The notes beneath the pieces are model-generated. The model did not search any database. It was given only the letters and a program-made list of their open reading frames with translations, and was not told the origin of the DNA. Below, piece after piece: positions 25,201-39,015 of a DNA stretch of 64,000 nucleotides; positions within the stretch are counted from its first letter, which is position 1; the number at the start of each line of letters is the position of its first letter. Origin of the DNA: Chrysomallon squamiferum. Its lineage: Eukaryota > Mollusca > Gastropoda > Neomphalida > Peltospiridae. The stretch is from assembly GCA_012295275.1 (NCBI GenBank), contig CM022670.1, positions 31,557,438-31,621,437 on the forward strand, written 5' to 3'. Made by a program: the position numbers and the translations under genes.

Positions 25201-28200
25201 TTGTCTGCTTACCAGAAACACACACACACACACACACACATACACACACATGCACACCCCAACAAAAACCATCAGCTTTATTTATGAATGTGTTTAAAAC
25301 ATCAAATTTTTTTCAACTAAATACCAAATATTGGAAGGGTGGGTGGAGCAAAAAATACAGTTGCATCTTAACCTAAACTTTAAAACAGTTATGATATACT
25401 GATGAATTTGTATTATTATTTTCTTAAATCGTCGTACATTTAAATGTGGAATCACACTATTGCTGATTTGTTATCTTTGGATAACATTTGTAATAAAATA
25501 ATTTAGAAAGCAAAGAACATCATAAACTACAGAGAAAAAGGACAGCAGCCACTACCCCTAACATACATAAATATACTTGTTGAAATAATTTAAACGCTAA
25601 GTAACTATTGTTGTTGTATTCTTTTATCGTGTTTCTAAGTTTTAAGTAGTGACCGTTTTGGATCAACATATTAGTGATTATTTTTTTCGCTGTTTCATAT
25701 TAAATAAATGAATATATTTGGTGATATTTAATGATTATATGCATTTAATCTCAATGAATAAATGTATTTTCCCATTATCATGATTTTTCATGCAGATTAT
25801 AAATGTTATTTCTTGTCAGAATGCTTTCATAGATCTGAACAATTTTATTCATCATTCTACTATGTTTTAAATTAATAAATTAAGTATTATCATTGATGGT
25901 CTGCCTTAGATGCATAAATAAAAAATGCATTTTGTCATTTACAAAAATGTGCAAACAACTGATTAAGTTAGTAATAGTCATACCAGTTATTTAATAATAT
26001 AAATAGATGTTCATGTAATTTCATGCAATCTTAATTTCTGCTCTCAGGACATTCTGTGCTTGGAACTGCCCTAATTATTTTATAATTATTTTATTTTCAT
26101 ACTGATGATATAAACCCTCAATAATACATATGTATTGTTATGCAATCAAAATGATTATTTTCACCTACATATTGTTGATTAAAGCAAACTGGAATCAGTA
26201 AGTATTATTTATTATAACTGGGGATTAAGTGCTTTAATATTTGTTTCCAGTATATGAAAACAGATTTTTTTTAACAAGATGACAAAAAGAAAGGTCACTT
26301 TGTTTCCAGCATTTTAAAAGTTAAACAACAGAAGAAAATAATTACCTTTAAAAACGGTTACAAATGTGGTATATGTTGCAATAAAAATTAGTAATTTGTT
26401 ATCATAAAAGGAGGTAAGAAGTCAGATGTATATACATTTACGTGTGTGTGTGTGTTGTTGTGTGTGTAAATTAGTAAATAAATACCAAGTTGATAGCTTC
26501 ATAATGTATTAATTTCTTACAAAGTTAAGCTTAAGAAACTGGTGAGTAAAGGGACTCACTTGTTGACAACAAGAAATGAAGTCAGGCTGAGCATTTTATT
26601 GAATGTGTATGTATGTATCTGGATAAAAAAGTGGAATATTAGACTGGTACAAAAAACTAAATCCATTTAATTTATTCCAAATCAGACATTAATATTTCTT
26701 TAAAACAAGATGTTAATATATGCATTTATTCATTAATTTTTTAAAAAAATTTTGGAGGGGGGAGACAAAGGCATTCTTTACTAAAATGTCTAAAGCATTT
26801 GTTATGATTTGGATTTTATTCAGTAGCATTAATGAAATGTTCTACCCTATGTTTTCATATTTTAGTACAAATAAAACTTTACTATAATTATTATTCTGAT
26901 TCAGGTTCATATATAATTAGATATTTCATATTTTAGTTACTGTGTCAGTCTGTATACCAGCATAAACATGGCACAAATAACAAATACTTTTTTTTGTAAA
27001 GTATTATGTTAATTACAGTTTGAAGTAAAATTAATTTAATTTTTTTCTCAGTGGACATTATTGAAATGTCTGAATTAACACCATCTATAAAGAGAACTGT
27101 AAATAATAACAAATGCATACTCTCTCTCTCTCTCTCTCTTATTTTATACTTACAAAGCCAGAACATGAATAAAATGTATAAATATGGTGTAGACAGTGTT
27201 TACTGACTGTAAGGCAGGTTTCAGGGTTGCTCTAAGGCATTTTTATTTACCAACTGATGAGTGAAGGTTAATATATGGTATATTTGTGTGCGTGAATATA
27301 TGCCAGATATACTGGCTAATAATTCTGAAAATCATGTTGTTTTGATACCACATTGCTGGCAACATATCACAAGTAATAAAATTAGGATCATGTTTGTTGA
27401 TGGTTTCTGACTGACATTCTACTTTGCATTATAAAGCACTGATACTAATGATTACATGTTTTTAAACTTTTCAGTTAGTTCAATTTTTTGAACACATTTT
27501 TGTGTTACCATAACCTAGATAACCATTTCAATTATTAAAAAAAAAAATTATTATTATTACTATTATTATTTTAAATAATAATAAACAAAAATATTTGTGC
27601 ATTAAAACTTGTTAACTCGTAATGGTGGTAACATTTAGCTCAGTGTATGTGTACTAAAAGGTGCATATTCTGAAATTATTGAAAATGGTGGTTCCCTAGC
27701 CCTAGATCTTGGTATAATCAGATTTGCTGTCTGTCAGTGTACCAATACAGATAGTGTGACATTATATATGTATCAGTAGTTATTTACATTATTAATACAG
27801 TTTTCAGTATTAATATTATTATTTTTATTATTATTTGTAGTTTTATTTTTTAGTTTATCAAATACAGTTAATTTTACATAATTATTTAGTAATGAAATTT
27901 CACGTGGCAAATACATTCTTGAATGAGTATAGTTAATGTGAATCACAGAAATGAATCATGGCTACATTAATCAGTAAATATATTTGGTTTATTATGTTGG
28001 GAAGGCCATTTTTTCAGTGTCATTTAAAAATCGGACCAGGAATTTCATTCATATCCAGACTGAAGTTGTTAAAATATGAATAATTATTATTATTATTATT
28101 ATTATTGTTAGTATTATTATTATTTTAATTGTTAACATAATGGTGTTGGTTATTCAAAGTTCTTTGATTTTGTTTGAGAGCTATATAGCAAAATTATTAT

Positions 28201-31200
28201 GTAATAACTAAATTGCAAAATCAAGCTGTGTGTATGTGTAAGATCAGTAAGAATTCAGTTTATATCAGAAATTGAGTAGTCATTTATTAATATCATTATG
28301 ATCATTCTTGCTGACATTATGATTATTAATGAAGTTAATTTGAACTCTAAAAGAACAATCTCGGGTAATTTTACAGAAAAATTAGTTTAATTTTATAGCA
28401 GTTTATTCAATTACCTCATCATTTTTCTAACAGATGATTTATACAACTTTAAACAGCTCATGTGAATTTTAATTTAAAACTTGTCACATTTTTCATTTTT
28501 CTTTTCTTTTCTTTTCCTAAAATTGCATCCTTTCCTGCATTGCATTTTATAAAAATAAAAAGTGTTTAACCTTCATGTTTGCATATTTATATAAAGTTTA
28601 TAAAAAAAACAATTATAAATAAAAAAAAATAAAAAAAGGACAGTTTTAATAATATTAATAGACAAGTAATGAGAATAAAATGTTTATAATTGATATAAGA
28701 ATGAAAGTAATTTTATTTTATTTTATTTTTTTAACAGAAGGCGACGTAGCAGTCGTGAGGGATATTTTGAAGGTCCACGCTTCAAAAGAAGTAGGGGAGA
28801 CTTTGAGAGAAATGGTAAATATAAATCAGTAAACAATACATTTTAAAGACTAGCACAAAGTAGTTTATCTGACTGCATAATGTGTATTGTTGTTTTTATA
28901 CCTTATTAAATTTCTTCTTCTTTCTTTCCTGACATATTTTTAAGTGAAAAAAAACAAAAACGAAATTAAGGTACATGCTGTGGGCTATTTTGTTTTTGGT
29001 AAATATTGACTGATCTATAAATAAATTTGTTTTTAAAGTCTACATATATATTCAGTTCTTTTTGTTCTTTTTTATTTACTTGTTAAAAGAGCATCATCAT
29101 AAAAGTGCTTCATTGGTCCAGTTTTTATAATTTATTTCTTAACTAAATATTTATTTGTTCATTTTAGAATTTTTCCGAGGCAGAAGAATGGATAGGTATG
29201 CAAAGTGTTATTAATAGTAAAAGTAGTATTTTATCACTGCTATTTTACACAGGCCAAATGGGTATTATGGCATGTTCCATCTCTTGTCATTTATCAAAAT
29301 GTTTCAGTTAAATTAAAAACTTGTTATGAAATTAATGTATTCAAGATGTAACAGTATCATAAGGAATGACAGATGATTGTCTGATATTTTAAGTTATTTT
29401 TAGGTAAAGTTTTAAGTTCATTTCTCTATTAATGATCCTATCATTTTAAAATATAGTATTTTGAGGTATTGAATTCATTTCAAATATATCTGAAATTTTT
29501 TCAATAATTAAAATGTTTGTGTTTTACAAGTTTTTCCTTTTTAGTGTAATTATATGATCATGTTTGATTTTTAGACCTCCTCGTGGTTTTCCTGGTGTGC
29601 GAAGAGAAACTATCATTAATGGAGTAAGTGATAAACACAAATTTAATTCTTACACAGTGGGTGAGGCTGTATCTTTCCTGAAGACCATATATCTAGAATT
29701 AGAATAAATAAAAAATGTTCGTGAAAATTTTGTTTATATTTGTTAAAAATTTGAAAAATAAAAAGGAAAGAAAATATTGTTTACTAAACATCAATACTTC
29801 TGCAGTGCAAACACTAAAACATTTATCCAAACCAAAGCTTGTAGCTTTTTTGTTTCACGGAAATGGTTACTCTTTTATCTCTTTTATTTAATTATCCCAT
29901 CTTTGAATAATTTATATTTTAGTTAACTGTGGGAGTGAGGCCTAACAGAACAAAAGCAGACCCATAATAGGTTTCTTAATTTAAACATGATAGCTGATAA
30001 TTACTTTAAGTATTTCAACTTAAATTATCTGGTTCAGTTTAAAAGTAATTTATTGTATGCAGTCTTTTCCTCTACCTGTTCATAATGTGAAACAGACAAT
30101 GCTTCTTAAAAACATTTGTTTGAAATGAAAGGCAAACCAGTTTTAAATGATAATCATAATAAACAAAAGCAGCTTCAGATTAGCAGCATAACTAATGTCA
30201 TACTTAACATTTTAATAAACATACCAGAATGACCAAGTAGTTATAAGGAATCTATCAGTTTTGTTTGTTTGTTTTGCCAGAATTCATTTCAGTCTTCTGA
30301 AATGCCCGAGGATCATATGTGTGTGAGTTACAAATAAAATTTCATGGTGATATTGTTCAGGTCTATCCTTTCCAATTATTCCTCTAACACAGCTATTAAT
30401 GGGTTCTTTTGGTATAAATCCTCAGTTGCTATTCCCAATACATTATTTCCTTTTAAGATTTCTTGTTACTGTCATTCCCTGCAAAGGTATTTATTTACAT
30501 AAATTGTTGATAAACAAGTCCCATTCTGTTGCATATTTTGGTTTAGGAAAGATAAAATAAACAAAAATCTACATTATAGGATTAAAAGTAGCATGCTTAA
30601 TTTTTGGTTACAAAACATGAAATTCTATGCAGTAAACTGGGAGCTTCGTAGTATTTGGTTTATGGAATTTAAGGTGATGGTGATTCAGTAATATACAGTA
30701 CACATAAGGGTATTCTGAAGTAGTTTTCAGTTCTTAAACAAAATTATTTTATCGTACTTCGGATAACCTCAAACTGTTGTGTAGCTATAAATTTGTTTTT
30801 AGTTAACAAAGACACAAATGAAGTTTTCAGACCAGACATTACATTAATTTTTAGAGTCTGAGAATGTGTTTTTTTTATTTAAATCTTTGTTGTATTTGCC
30901 TCTGATGTTAGTGACCTGAATATCACTATTTTAACTTGAGTATTAAAAAATGAATACAAATATAAAGCAAAATATTTTTTGTTTTAGTTGTTTTAAATCT
31001 TTATTAATCTTTTTATATTGCAGTCCTACAGTGACTACATTCGAGAGTTTGCTCATGTTAGACCACCACCTCCACCCATGCCACCTTATGGCCCTCCAGT
31101 GAGTATTGTAACATACTGATATTTATACTGATGGCAAGTATTTTACAAATGATGTGCTTTTGTTATTTGATAAAATAATTGGTGGAGTTAGGTGGAATGT

Positions 31201-32198
31201 TTGATCATAATTTTCAAGCTAATTATTATTTTATTTACACACACAAACTTAAAAATGTATGAAATTTTTTGCTGAGGCATGTTCTTCTGGTAATAATACT
31301 TATTTATTTATTTTTATTTCATTTTATTTTATTATATTTTATTTTAAATAAAACCATTCTCACTTTATTATTTTTGAAAAATGATCTTGCTTTTCATAGT
31401 CTTCATAATTGTCTTCATATATCTAAAGCTAGTTTTATTTACTGTTTTTCTTTTATTAACAATGGATTTATTAATAAAAAAAATTCTAAAACTTTATTTG
31501 AGCTAGAATTGTATAACAGTTCTGCATTTAAAATAGTTTAATTAAATTTCTCTTTCCTTGTATTTAATTTTCTTGATTTACATTTATTATTTATATTTAA
31601 TTTTAGCCTCCTGGATATTTCCAAGCACCTCCAGATTACCGGGGCTATGGAAGCCAGCATCAGCAGCCAAGAAATTTCCTGCCCAGCAGTGAGTACAGAT
31701 CAGAATCAAGCCACTCAAGGAGCAGTGACAAAAGATCTGTAAGTACTGTTAGTGTTAGAACATTTCATTTGTGTACAGATAACATAATTGATTCTCATTA
31801 TATTTTTGACAGTTTGCTATAACTGCATGTATAACAAATTGATAAAAATTAGAACTAAATGCATATTTTATTTCACCAAGTTAGAGATAAAACAAAAATT
31901 TAGATTTCAGATGTTTTTGATCTTTGTAAAGTCTAATAAATATACTCTAGAAGACTGATCTAGAAGCTTTTATAGCTATTTTCAGTTTGGTGAATATTGA
32001 ATTTAAAATGATATATATATATTTATTTCTGACTTTCAGTATGAAAGAGATGTTGATGATTTCTTGAGGCGAACGACACATGGAGCAAGTGGTTCAAGAT
32101 CAGGTGATCGGGACCGAGACCGGGACCGAGACCGGGACCATCATCGCAGTCGGGACAGAGACCGAATGGACCGTGATCGTTACAGAGACCGAAGATAA
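16258..32198 (+). CDS. YTHDC1: YTH domain-containing protein 1, nuclear m6A reader
   Basis: Eighteen coding exons in consistent phase: 16258-16285, 18158-18247, 18982-19251, 19474-19566, 19829-20044, 20204-20269, 21174-21395, 21796-21944, 22171-22225, 22367-22484, 22737-22821, 23083-23246, 28738-28814, 29168-29195, 29575-29623, 31024-31098, 31607-31738 and 32040-32198 (TAA). They total 691 aa; human YTHDC1 is 727. The protein binds N6-methyladenosine in nuclear RNA and affects splicing and export. The N-terminus has the NVLDDIL motif, then Lys-rich and acidic Ser/Asp-rich low-complexity segments with the conserved DYDTRSEA. The YTH domain spans about 329-465. Cage residues map to W363 (GVWST), W414 (RWVLP) and L425, with N349 and S364 also kept. 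The tail has [25 protein letters not shown] and an Arg/Asp-rich end. The 5.5-kb intron 12 splits the YTH domain from the tail. Confidence 0.96.
16526..17405. mobile_element. Tigger/pogo-like non-autonomous DNA transposon (MITE)
   Basis: An 880-bp element in YTHDC1 intron 1. The left end is CAGTATTCCCTCGCTATTCG; the right end, reverse-complemented, is CAGTATACCCTCACCTATTC. The first roughly 24 bp pair with few mismatches, and both ends abut TA (16524-16525 and 17406-17407), the target duplication of the IS630-Tc1-mariner/pogo superfamily. The GC-rich CGCGAATAG subterminal sequence resembles Tigger ends. The left end is itself palindromic. No transposase reading frame is seen inside, so it is non-autonomous. 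Confidence 0.85.
18673..18850. repeat. Diverged 99-bp tandem duplication
   Basis: In YTHDC1 intron 2. Two copies, starting at 18673 and 18772, share the ordered blocks tttgta, ctttgat, cttataaaac and gagtcagct at a constant 99-bp offset. No coding content. Confidence 0.7.
23247..28737 (+). other. Large YTHDC1 intron 12
   Basis: A 5.5-kb intron between the exon that ends the YTH domain and the Arg-rich tail. It contains an A run at about 23491-23512, an (AC)n stretch at about 25216-25252, a (GT)n patch near 26442-26465, a short (CT)n at about 27120-27138 and several (TTA)n runs. A somewhat less AT-rich patch at about 23600-24300 may be an old insertion, but I found no paired ends. No gene is supported inside. 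Confidence 0.6.
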
Positions 32199-35010
32199 AA
32201 ATCAACAAAACTTAGTGTGTTAAGAGAGAATGTTGTAAATAAGAGAAAATGATGTGTTTCCTACTGATATAATGTTTAGAGCATATGTAAACTAACAGTT
32301 TGTTAGAAACTTCAGTTCAGTGGGGTTAAGAGGCATGGCTAATGCTGTAACCTCAAGTTAAAATATTGAAGTATTTTTTGCTTCTGAGAAATCCTGGCAA
32401 ATCATTTTGATATGTAGATGTATTAATTTTAACTGAGCCTTATATTTATATATATTTTTATTATATTATCATTATTTTTAGTTATTATGAAGTATTGTAT
32501 AGAAATTTAAATATTGGAATTCAGTTTTAATGGAGTACGAAAGTAATGTTGTTAATTTGTACATTGTATTATTTCTTTTTTTCTTCTGTAATGAGAAATG
32601 TTTGACTTCATTGGTTCCTTTACCTTTAGTATTTGTACAGGATTTTTTCAGAAAAAAATAAATGAATGTTTAATGGATGAGTTTAAAGACATCTAAAATA
32701 ACATGGAACTGTGTTGTAAATGAGGTATGGAGTTTTTTTTTGGGGGGGGTAATGAAAGAATCAATGATGCATTTATTGTTTGAATTGCAAGAATGTGTAA
32801 AAAAGAAATTTTGTCAATTTGTCTTGCAATTAAACTGACAGTTTCACATATTAGAAATCTCAGATCTGAATATTTTGTATTTCTACCATTTGTCATTTTC
32901 ATTGCTTGCAGTCTGTTTAATGAGAAACTGATTAGAAACTGGGGTACAAGCATTTGCTTTGTCCAGTGTTTTGAATCTTCCATTCAAATAGCATATGTAT
33001 ACAAATTTGGTGGATTGTTCAGCAGAGCTTTATTGTGATATTTGATAATGTAATTTTGTTATACATGTACAGCTCTTTGTGGTGTGGATTAATGTCAGTT
33101 TAAGGATTGACATTTTAATTTTTATATTTCTATTTCATGTTCAAACATACTTTGATAAATGTTGATCACATTCAGTTAAAAATGAGATCTATTTCTTAAT
33201 TTCATTTTATCTCTCTTCAGATGTCATAAGAAATGTTATGCTAACTTTTCATTATGGATTGTTTTCAGCATTGTGTCTTTTTCTTCTTTTTTCTCTTTTT
33301 TTAAAATGACAGGATACATTACTGATACAGGATAAACCTTTGATAAAACTTTGTAAGCACATTTGTCAAATTTATTTTTGTATCAAGTCAAGACAGCTAT
33401 TATGTTCATGTCATAAAAATGAAATAATTTGCCAGCAATGCACTTTTATTATATTTTTCCAGTTTTGGGCACTTAATATGTAAAAACAAAGTTGACATTT
33501 TTTAAAATTATAATTCATTCATCTACTCAGTTGTTTGACTCCAGTAACTGATGGATATTTTGTGCTGTGACATTAAACATATTCATTCTTACACAATTTT
33601 TCATAAGCTTGAAAGTTGTGTTATAATGAAGATGTTTTCTGAAACATTTTGTGCTTATGCAAAATGTTATTAACAATGCAGATTTCTGTCATTAAACTTC
33701 TGCAGAATGTTGTCTCTTGTTAATTTATTTATATTGATCTCTTTATTCAGCCTGCTTTTTTTTTTTTTAAAGCATCAAAAATTGAAATAAATTAGGAAAG
33801 TCAAATATATCAAATTGAATTTTCCTTAAACACTACACATTTTATAACATTATCAAGTTTATCATTATTAAATTTATCATCAGGGAACTTTATTTCTTAA
33901 AATTTTCTGGGCTGGATTTGACATTTTGGTTATGCTGGGATTTCTTTTATACTGGTATAGTTCAAATTGTTAATAAGGATATGATTTGTAGTGTATTTGT
34001 ACTTAAACACATCTCATTTTTGGTGGAACAAGCAGAGTGGTTCAGTTTATTTTGTATTCAAAATAATAATATTTGGATCAGATGTTCAATATAAATTTTT
34101 GTAAATGCACAAAGGCATTAATCAGAAATTCATGTTAATTGTTTTTGTTTATTTATATTAGTCATGTTCATTTAAACTGAAATAAATTCATAAGTATCAT
34201 CAGTAATTCCCACATTTTTTATTTTTACAAATTTCATTTATTCATGGTAAAGTTAAGACCAGCCAATAAAATATTGTAGTGCTTTCGTATATTAACTTAC
34301 ATAACAAGCAAGCTTGTTGAATCCTTGTTATCTGTAATCATTTAAAATTCATTAAGTGAAAGGCAGAATGTATTTTATAAAATATTTATGCCATCTTTTA
34401 TAAAAAAAATTCTCAAACTTTTTTCATTATTTGTGTATATTGCTGAAAAATGTCTCAATTCATTACTAAAATCATTAAAAAAAACCCAGATCCTCCCTGT
34501 AAATAGTTACAGAAAATTAAGCTATTTAATCACTTGGAAAAAGATTTCATTTTATATCGAAAATAAAACACTGAAAGTTAAACACTTGAATTTTTTTTTA
34601 AATTGTTATAGTTAAAATAACAGATGAAAGTAGCTTGTTCTGTCTTTTGAGGGGAGATGAAGCATATACTAAAATTAAAATTTTATTAATGTGAATTTTT
34701 TGTTTTTTTGTGTTTTTAATTACTATATTATAATTACTGCATTTTTCGCATTTAGTTTCATTTTTTTATAAAAGAGTTATAATTCAAAATAACTTTGCAG
34801 TGGTGAAGCATTTAGAAATTTAAGAACTTGTAAGATCGTAATTGTTTTTGATGACAAATATCAAATTAGTCTGGATATAAACCAACAATTCATTTTCATT
34901 ACTTTTTCTCTGTAATCATCTTTTCTTACATTTACATTGAAAGTTGTTGATGGTGAAATGAAAGTGGCTAAGAAATTGTCATTGTGTAAATAAAAACTTT
35001 GTGAAAATTT
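32199..35010 (+). promoter_or_regulatory. YTHDC1 3' untranslated region, two candidate poly(A) signals
   Basis: After the YTHDC1 stop there is about 2.8 kb of non-coding, T-rich sequence. AATAAA occurs at 32657-32662 and at 34989-34994; the latter is followed by a GT-rich tract (ttgttgtttgttt). Short and long 3'UTRs are both possible. The minus-strand SLC51A-like gene converges from the right, with TTTATT at 35303-35308 as its own candidate signal. Confidence 0.5.
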
Positions 35011-35564
35011 TTATTTGTTGTTTGTTTATTCAAGTAGAAATAGTTTACATTGATGTGTAATTGTTGGAATGTCAGTTATTTTTTTTAATTTTATTTTTTT
35101 AATCAGTGAAAACTAGAAATGTGGAAAAGTGCTTATCCTTAACAGCAGGAAGAACTCATTTTTAAAAGCAATTTAGGCCTTAAAATGATTAAGGAACATA
35201 CTTGTCAGAATAAAATTTAAAAACATAATTTAGATGCAAGTGGAATTATGACATTTAAAAACATTAAGAAAAAAGAAAAGGTAAAATGTATTTCACAAAA
35301 TATTTATTTTTACAGAATCTTTCAACTTAAAGCTGTTGCTGATAATAAAACTTGGCCAAATAGAATTATCAGCTAATTCTTTAATTTAATAATAGACATA
35401 CAAACATGGATAGTTTATGAACAACAAAAACTTAAAAAAAGCAAAAAAAACCAACAACTTTACAACAAATTTTTTTTGATCACATCCAAGTATTTCTTGA
35501 CCGCAATTATTTTAACTATTCATTGTTTAATATATTAATTCTGTTTGTAAATGCATTGTTACTG

Positions 35565-38500
35565 TCAGTGTTCTGCCTGTTGTTCTGTTTGTCTTTGCTG
35601 ATCCGTCACACTTTCAACTGTCACATCAGTATTTTTAATTTCACCAGTTGTGATGGGCTCCTCTGGGGTTCTGTAGTAGAAGCGTGCTATCATTGAAAGC
35701 ACAAACATTTCACCAATCAGCAACATGTTATTAAAAGCTGCATAAAAGAAATCATATTTTATTACTATAAAAAATATTAAATAAATATATAAATAAATAA
35801 AAACGCGCAAGAATTCAAAGTTACAACTGATTTCTTTTCTTCTTTTTTCTTTATTTATTGATTGTTTGATTTTTATTAATATTTTTAAATTTATTAATTT
35901 TTTTTTTTCTTGTATTGCTACTGCAAATTATTATTTCAAATCTGTTTTGTATTAATATGGAATTTATAAAATAAAATAAATGTAGTTGGTAAATTACACT
36001 TGTTTTCTCCTCAATATTGCAATGTAATAAAAACTTAATTACCATTTCCTTTTGCCATGGATGTAATATAACCAGTGCAAGCAGGGATATTGTAGTGACT
36101 TAGAACTGTAAAAATCAATTGTTGAATGCTTGTAATGAGCATAACGATCTTCAGATTTAAATATTTTGCCTTTATATAGAATTTTTGGAGATATTTTCTA
36201 GAAGCTCGGAATAAAAGAACCAGACCATAAACTGCTACAACAGAAGAAATGACATTTATCACTGTCAGGTAGATGAAAGAATCGTAGATGGCAATCTGAA
36301 AATAAGTATATATTTAACATTTTTAACATCAAAAAATAAAAAGATAATGTATGTCTAGTTGTCATTTATTTTGATAAATAAATAAATAATACTGAAGCAG
36401 ATTTATCAGACTCCTTTAACACATGGAAACAATCTCTGAGAAATACTAATTATACCTGACTTCAAATGTAAATGTTTTATGATGGAAATAATACATACAG
36501 TTAATGAAATTACAGTAAGAAATTTATCACGATTTCTTCTCAGAACGTCTAGAAGAAATTTGAAATTATAATAAATGGCAATTACCAAAGTTAATTCATT
36601 CATTCAGTTTATAATTGTATTCCAATATTGCTTTCATCTGATTTTTAATGGTTTACGTTTGTAAATAAGTGTAAATGAAAATACTATTACACACCTTTCC
36701 TTTCGTGTATCTACCATCAGTCCACATAACAGCGGCTAAAAACTTGAGAACTGGGCGCAGGAATATCAGCTGATGAACCAAACATTTTATCCACCACAGA
36801 TTCCGTCTAATAATTATTCATTTTCATATAGCAAATACATAAATTTCAATTTTTAAGTTGTTTTTTGTTTTTGTTGTTTTATTGGTCAGTATTTGTGTCC
36901 TGAATTTCGAAATGTTTCTGAATATTATTATGTGTGAAATCATCGATTTGTCTGTTGATAATTATATTCATAAACAATGAATACGCATATTTATTATCAT
37001 TATTTTTATTATTATACAAAGGGTATTATTTGAACAAGCAATTCGTAGATTTACAAATTATTTTGTTTAATTACAAATAATTAATAATAATAATGATGAT
37101 GATGATGATAAAAATTTGTGTATTTGTTTATGTTTACCTAGTAAGTTTTATTTTAGGACAACAACAAATACAACAAGCCAATGGTGGACTTCGTAATGGA
37201 ATTTCATCTTCCATCATTGTTCTAACCATGTTTGTTTCACCTCCATGATAATGGATGATAAGACGCATAAAGATATCCAGCGACAAAGAAATATATCTAG
37301 AAAAAATAAATATTAAATAAAAATAAATATAGTATAAGGACTCCATGTTAAACACTAATTTTGAAGAATGATTTCTCTTTAATCCATTACAAGGAATTTG
37401 AAAAACTTTAAAAATTAAATTTCCCCAAAACCATTAAGATCAATAATTTGTTAATTTTTAAGAATGATTTCTCTTTAATTCATTATCTGGGCTTCAAAAC
37501 ATTTTTATTTTTATTATTTTTTTTTTTTAAATCAATAATTTATAAATCCATTATTTCAACATTTTAACAAAATATTTAATTTCCACCACTAGGCCATAGT
37601 AAGTGATATTTTACATATATCAAATTTATTTCAGCTAATTAAAGGCAAGAAAATACTTACACTGATGAAACAAGACTATTAATAACGGACGATCTTGGAA
37701 CAGCAATTGCCAACAAGGAGGTTAATGATATTACCTTTAAATAATAATTAAAGAAACATTATTACATATTTCATTTAAAGATAACAGCATTAACCTTTAT
37801 TATTATTATTTAAACAAAATAAAAAAAATTATAAATAAATAAATAAATAAGAACCAATTTAAAATATAAAATAATAAATAATAAATTAATAAATAAATTA
37901 ACATATAAATAAAAATATAGAACGTCAGAAAAATAATTATACACGAACCGGATGGAGGCCAATTTGCCACACAGAAAAAACTTTGGTCTGCCAGCAGTGA
38001 TAATGTCTAAACAGAAACCAGACATTCTCGAAAAATATGAAGCAGACGACAAACGTAAATACGCCGCAGATGATACAAAGTATGAACTCGGTTGTGGAAA
38101 TATCTTGAAGAGAGAGAAAGAATAATAAAATAATTTTTGAATCTAATCTGAAAACATAATTTTATTTGAAGGAATGGCAAGCAATAGTAATAGTGGTTTA
38201 TATAATGTGATAAACGCTATAGTAGTAATTTCAGTAAGAGTAGTTACATTTACTGTTATAGTTAGGATAACAATAACAGCAGTAGCAGTGTAGTAATAGT
38301 AGTATTTGTAGTACTACTAATAATAAATTTAAAAAAAAAAAAAATTATAATAACAACAATATTTTATTTAACAGTTACTCATAACACCTGAACTGGGGTA
38401 TAGTAATGACTTACTGTGAGAGGATCAGATCTACACACCGAGAGTCTCACTTAAACCGGCAATGTTCAACGCATATGTCACGGAAGCCAAAACAAAGCTC

Positions 38501-38971
38501 CCGAAAGGCGCTAAATTCAAAAGCAATCAGGTTAATATATATATAACCGGTCTATTGGATTTTTCGATTTCTGAAGCCAGATAAATGGTAGTGGTGGTAG
38601 ATATAATATTTTATTTTTGCAGGCTGTTTCTTTTCATTACAACTAACTTTTACAAATGTATTGTGAAAAAAAAAAAAAAAAAAAACCTTTATCAACTGTG
38701 GTGTCCATATTTTTCACAAATCCTTGTACATAGTAGTGATTTTAACAACTATTTTACAAAGCAATTAAAAATAAATACCTTTGAAATATTTATTCGAATA
38801 GGGCAACGGATCCGAGCAGTGGTCAGTGTCATTGCTGTTTTAATAACAAAACAAAGATAATGATTAAAAGTGTTAAAAGAATAGATATATATATTCAGAT
38901 ACATTAAAGAGAAAAACATGAAAATATAAGTCGAAAAATATATAAAATTATAAAATAAGTAAATTTAAGAA

Positions 38972-39015
<44 letters not shown>

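Noticed and set aside
23247-28737. Search for a nested gene in the large YTHDC1 intron
   Set aside because: Only short AT-rich frames and simple repeats. No family motif or RNA gene recognised.
38400-38456. Apparent donor GTAAGT on the minus strand near 38413 as the end of an SLC51A exon
   Set aside because: The phase needed to join exon 38103-37949 hits a stop. The exons at 38834-38779 and, optionally, 38510-38457 fit phase and homology instead.
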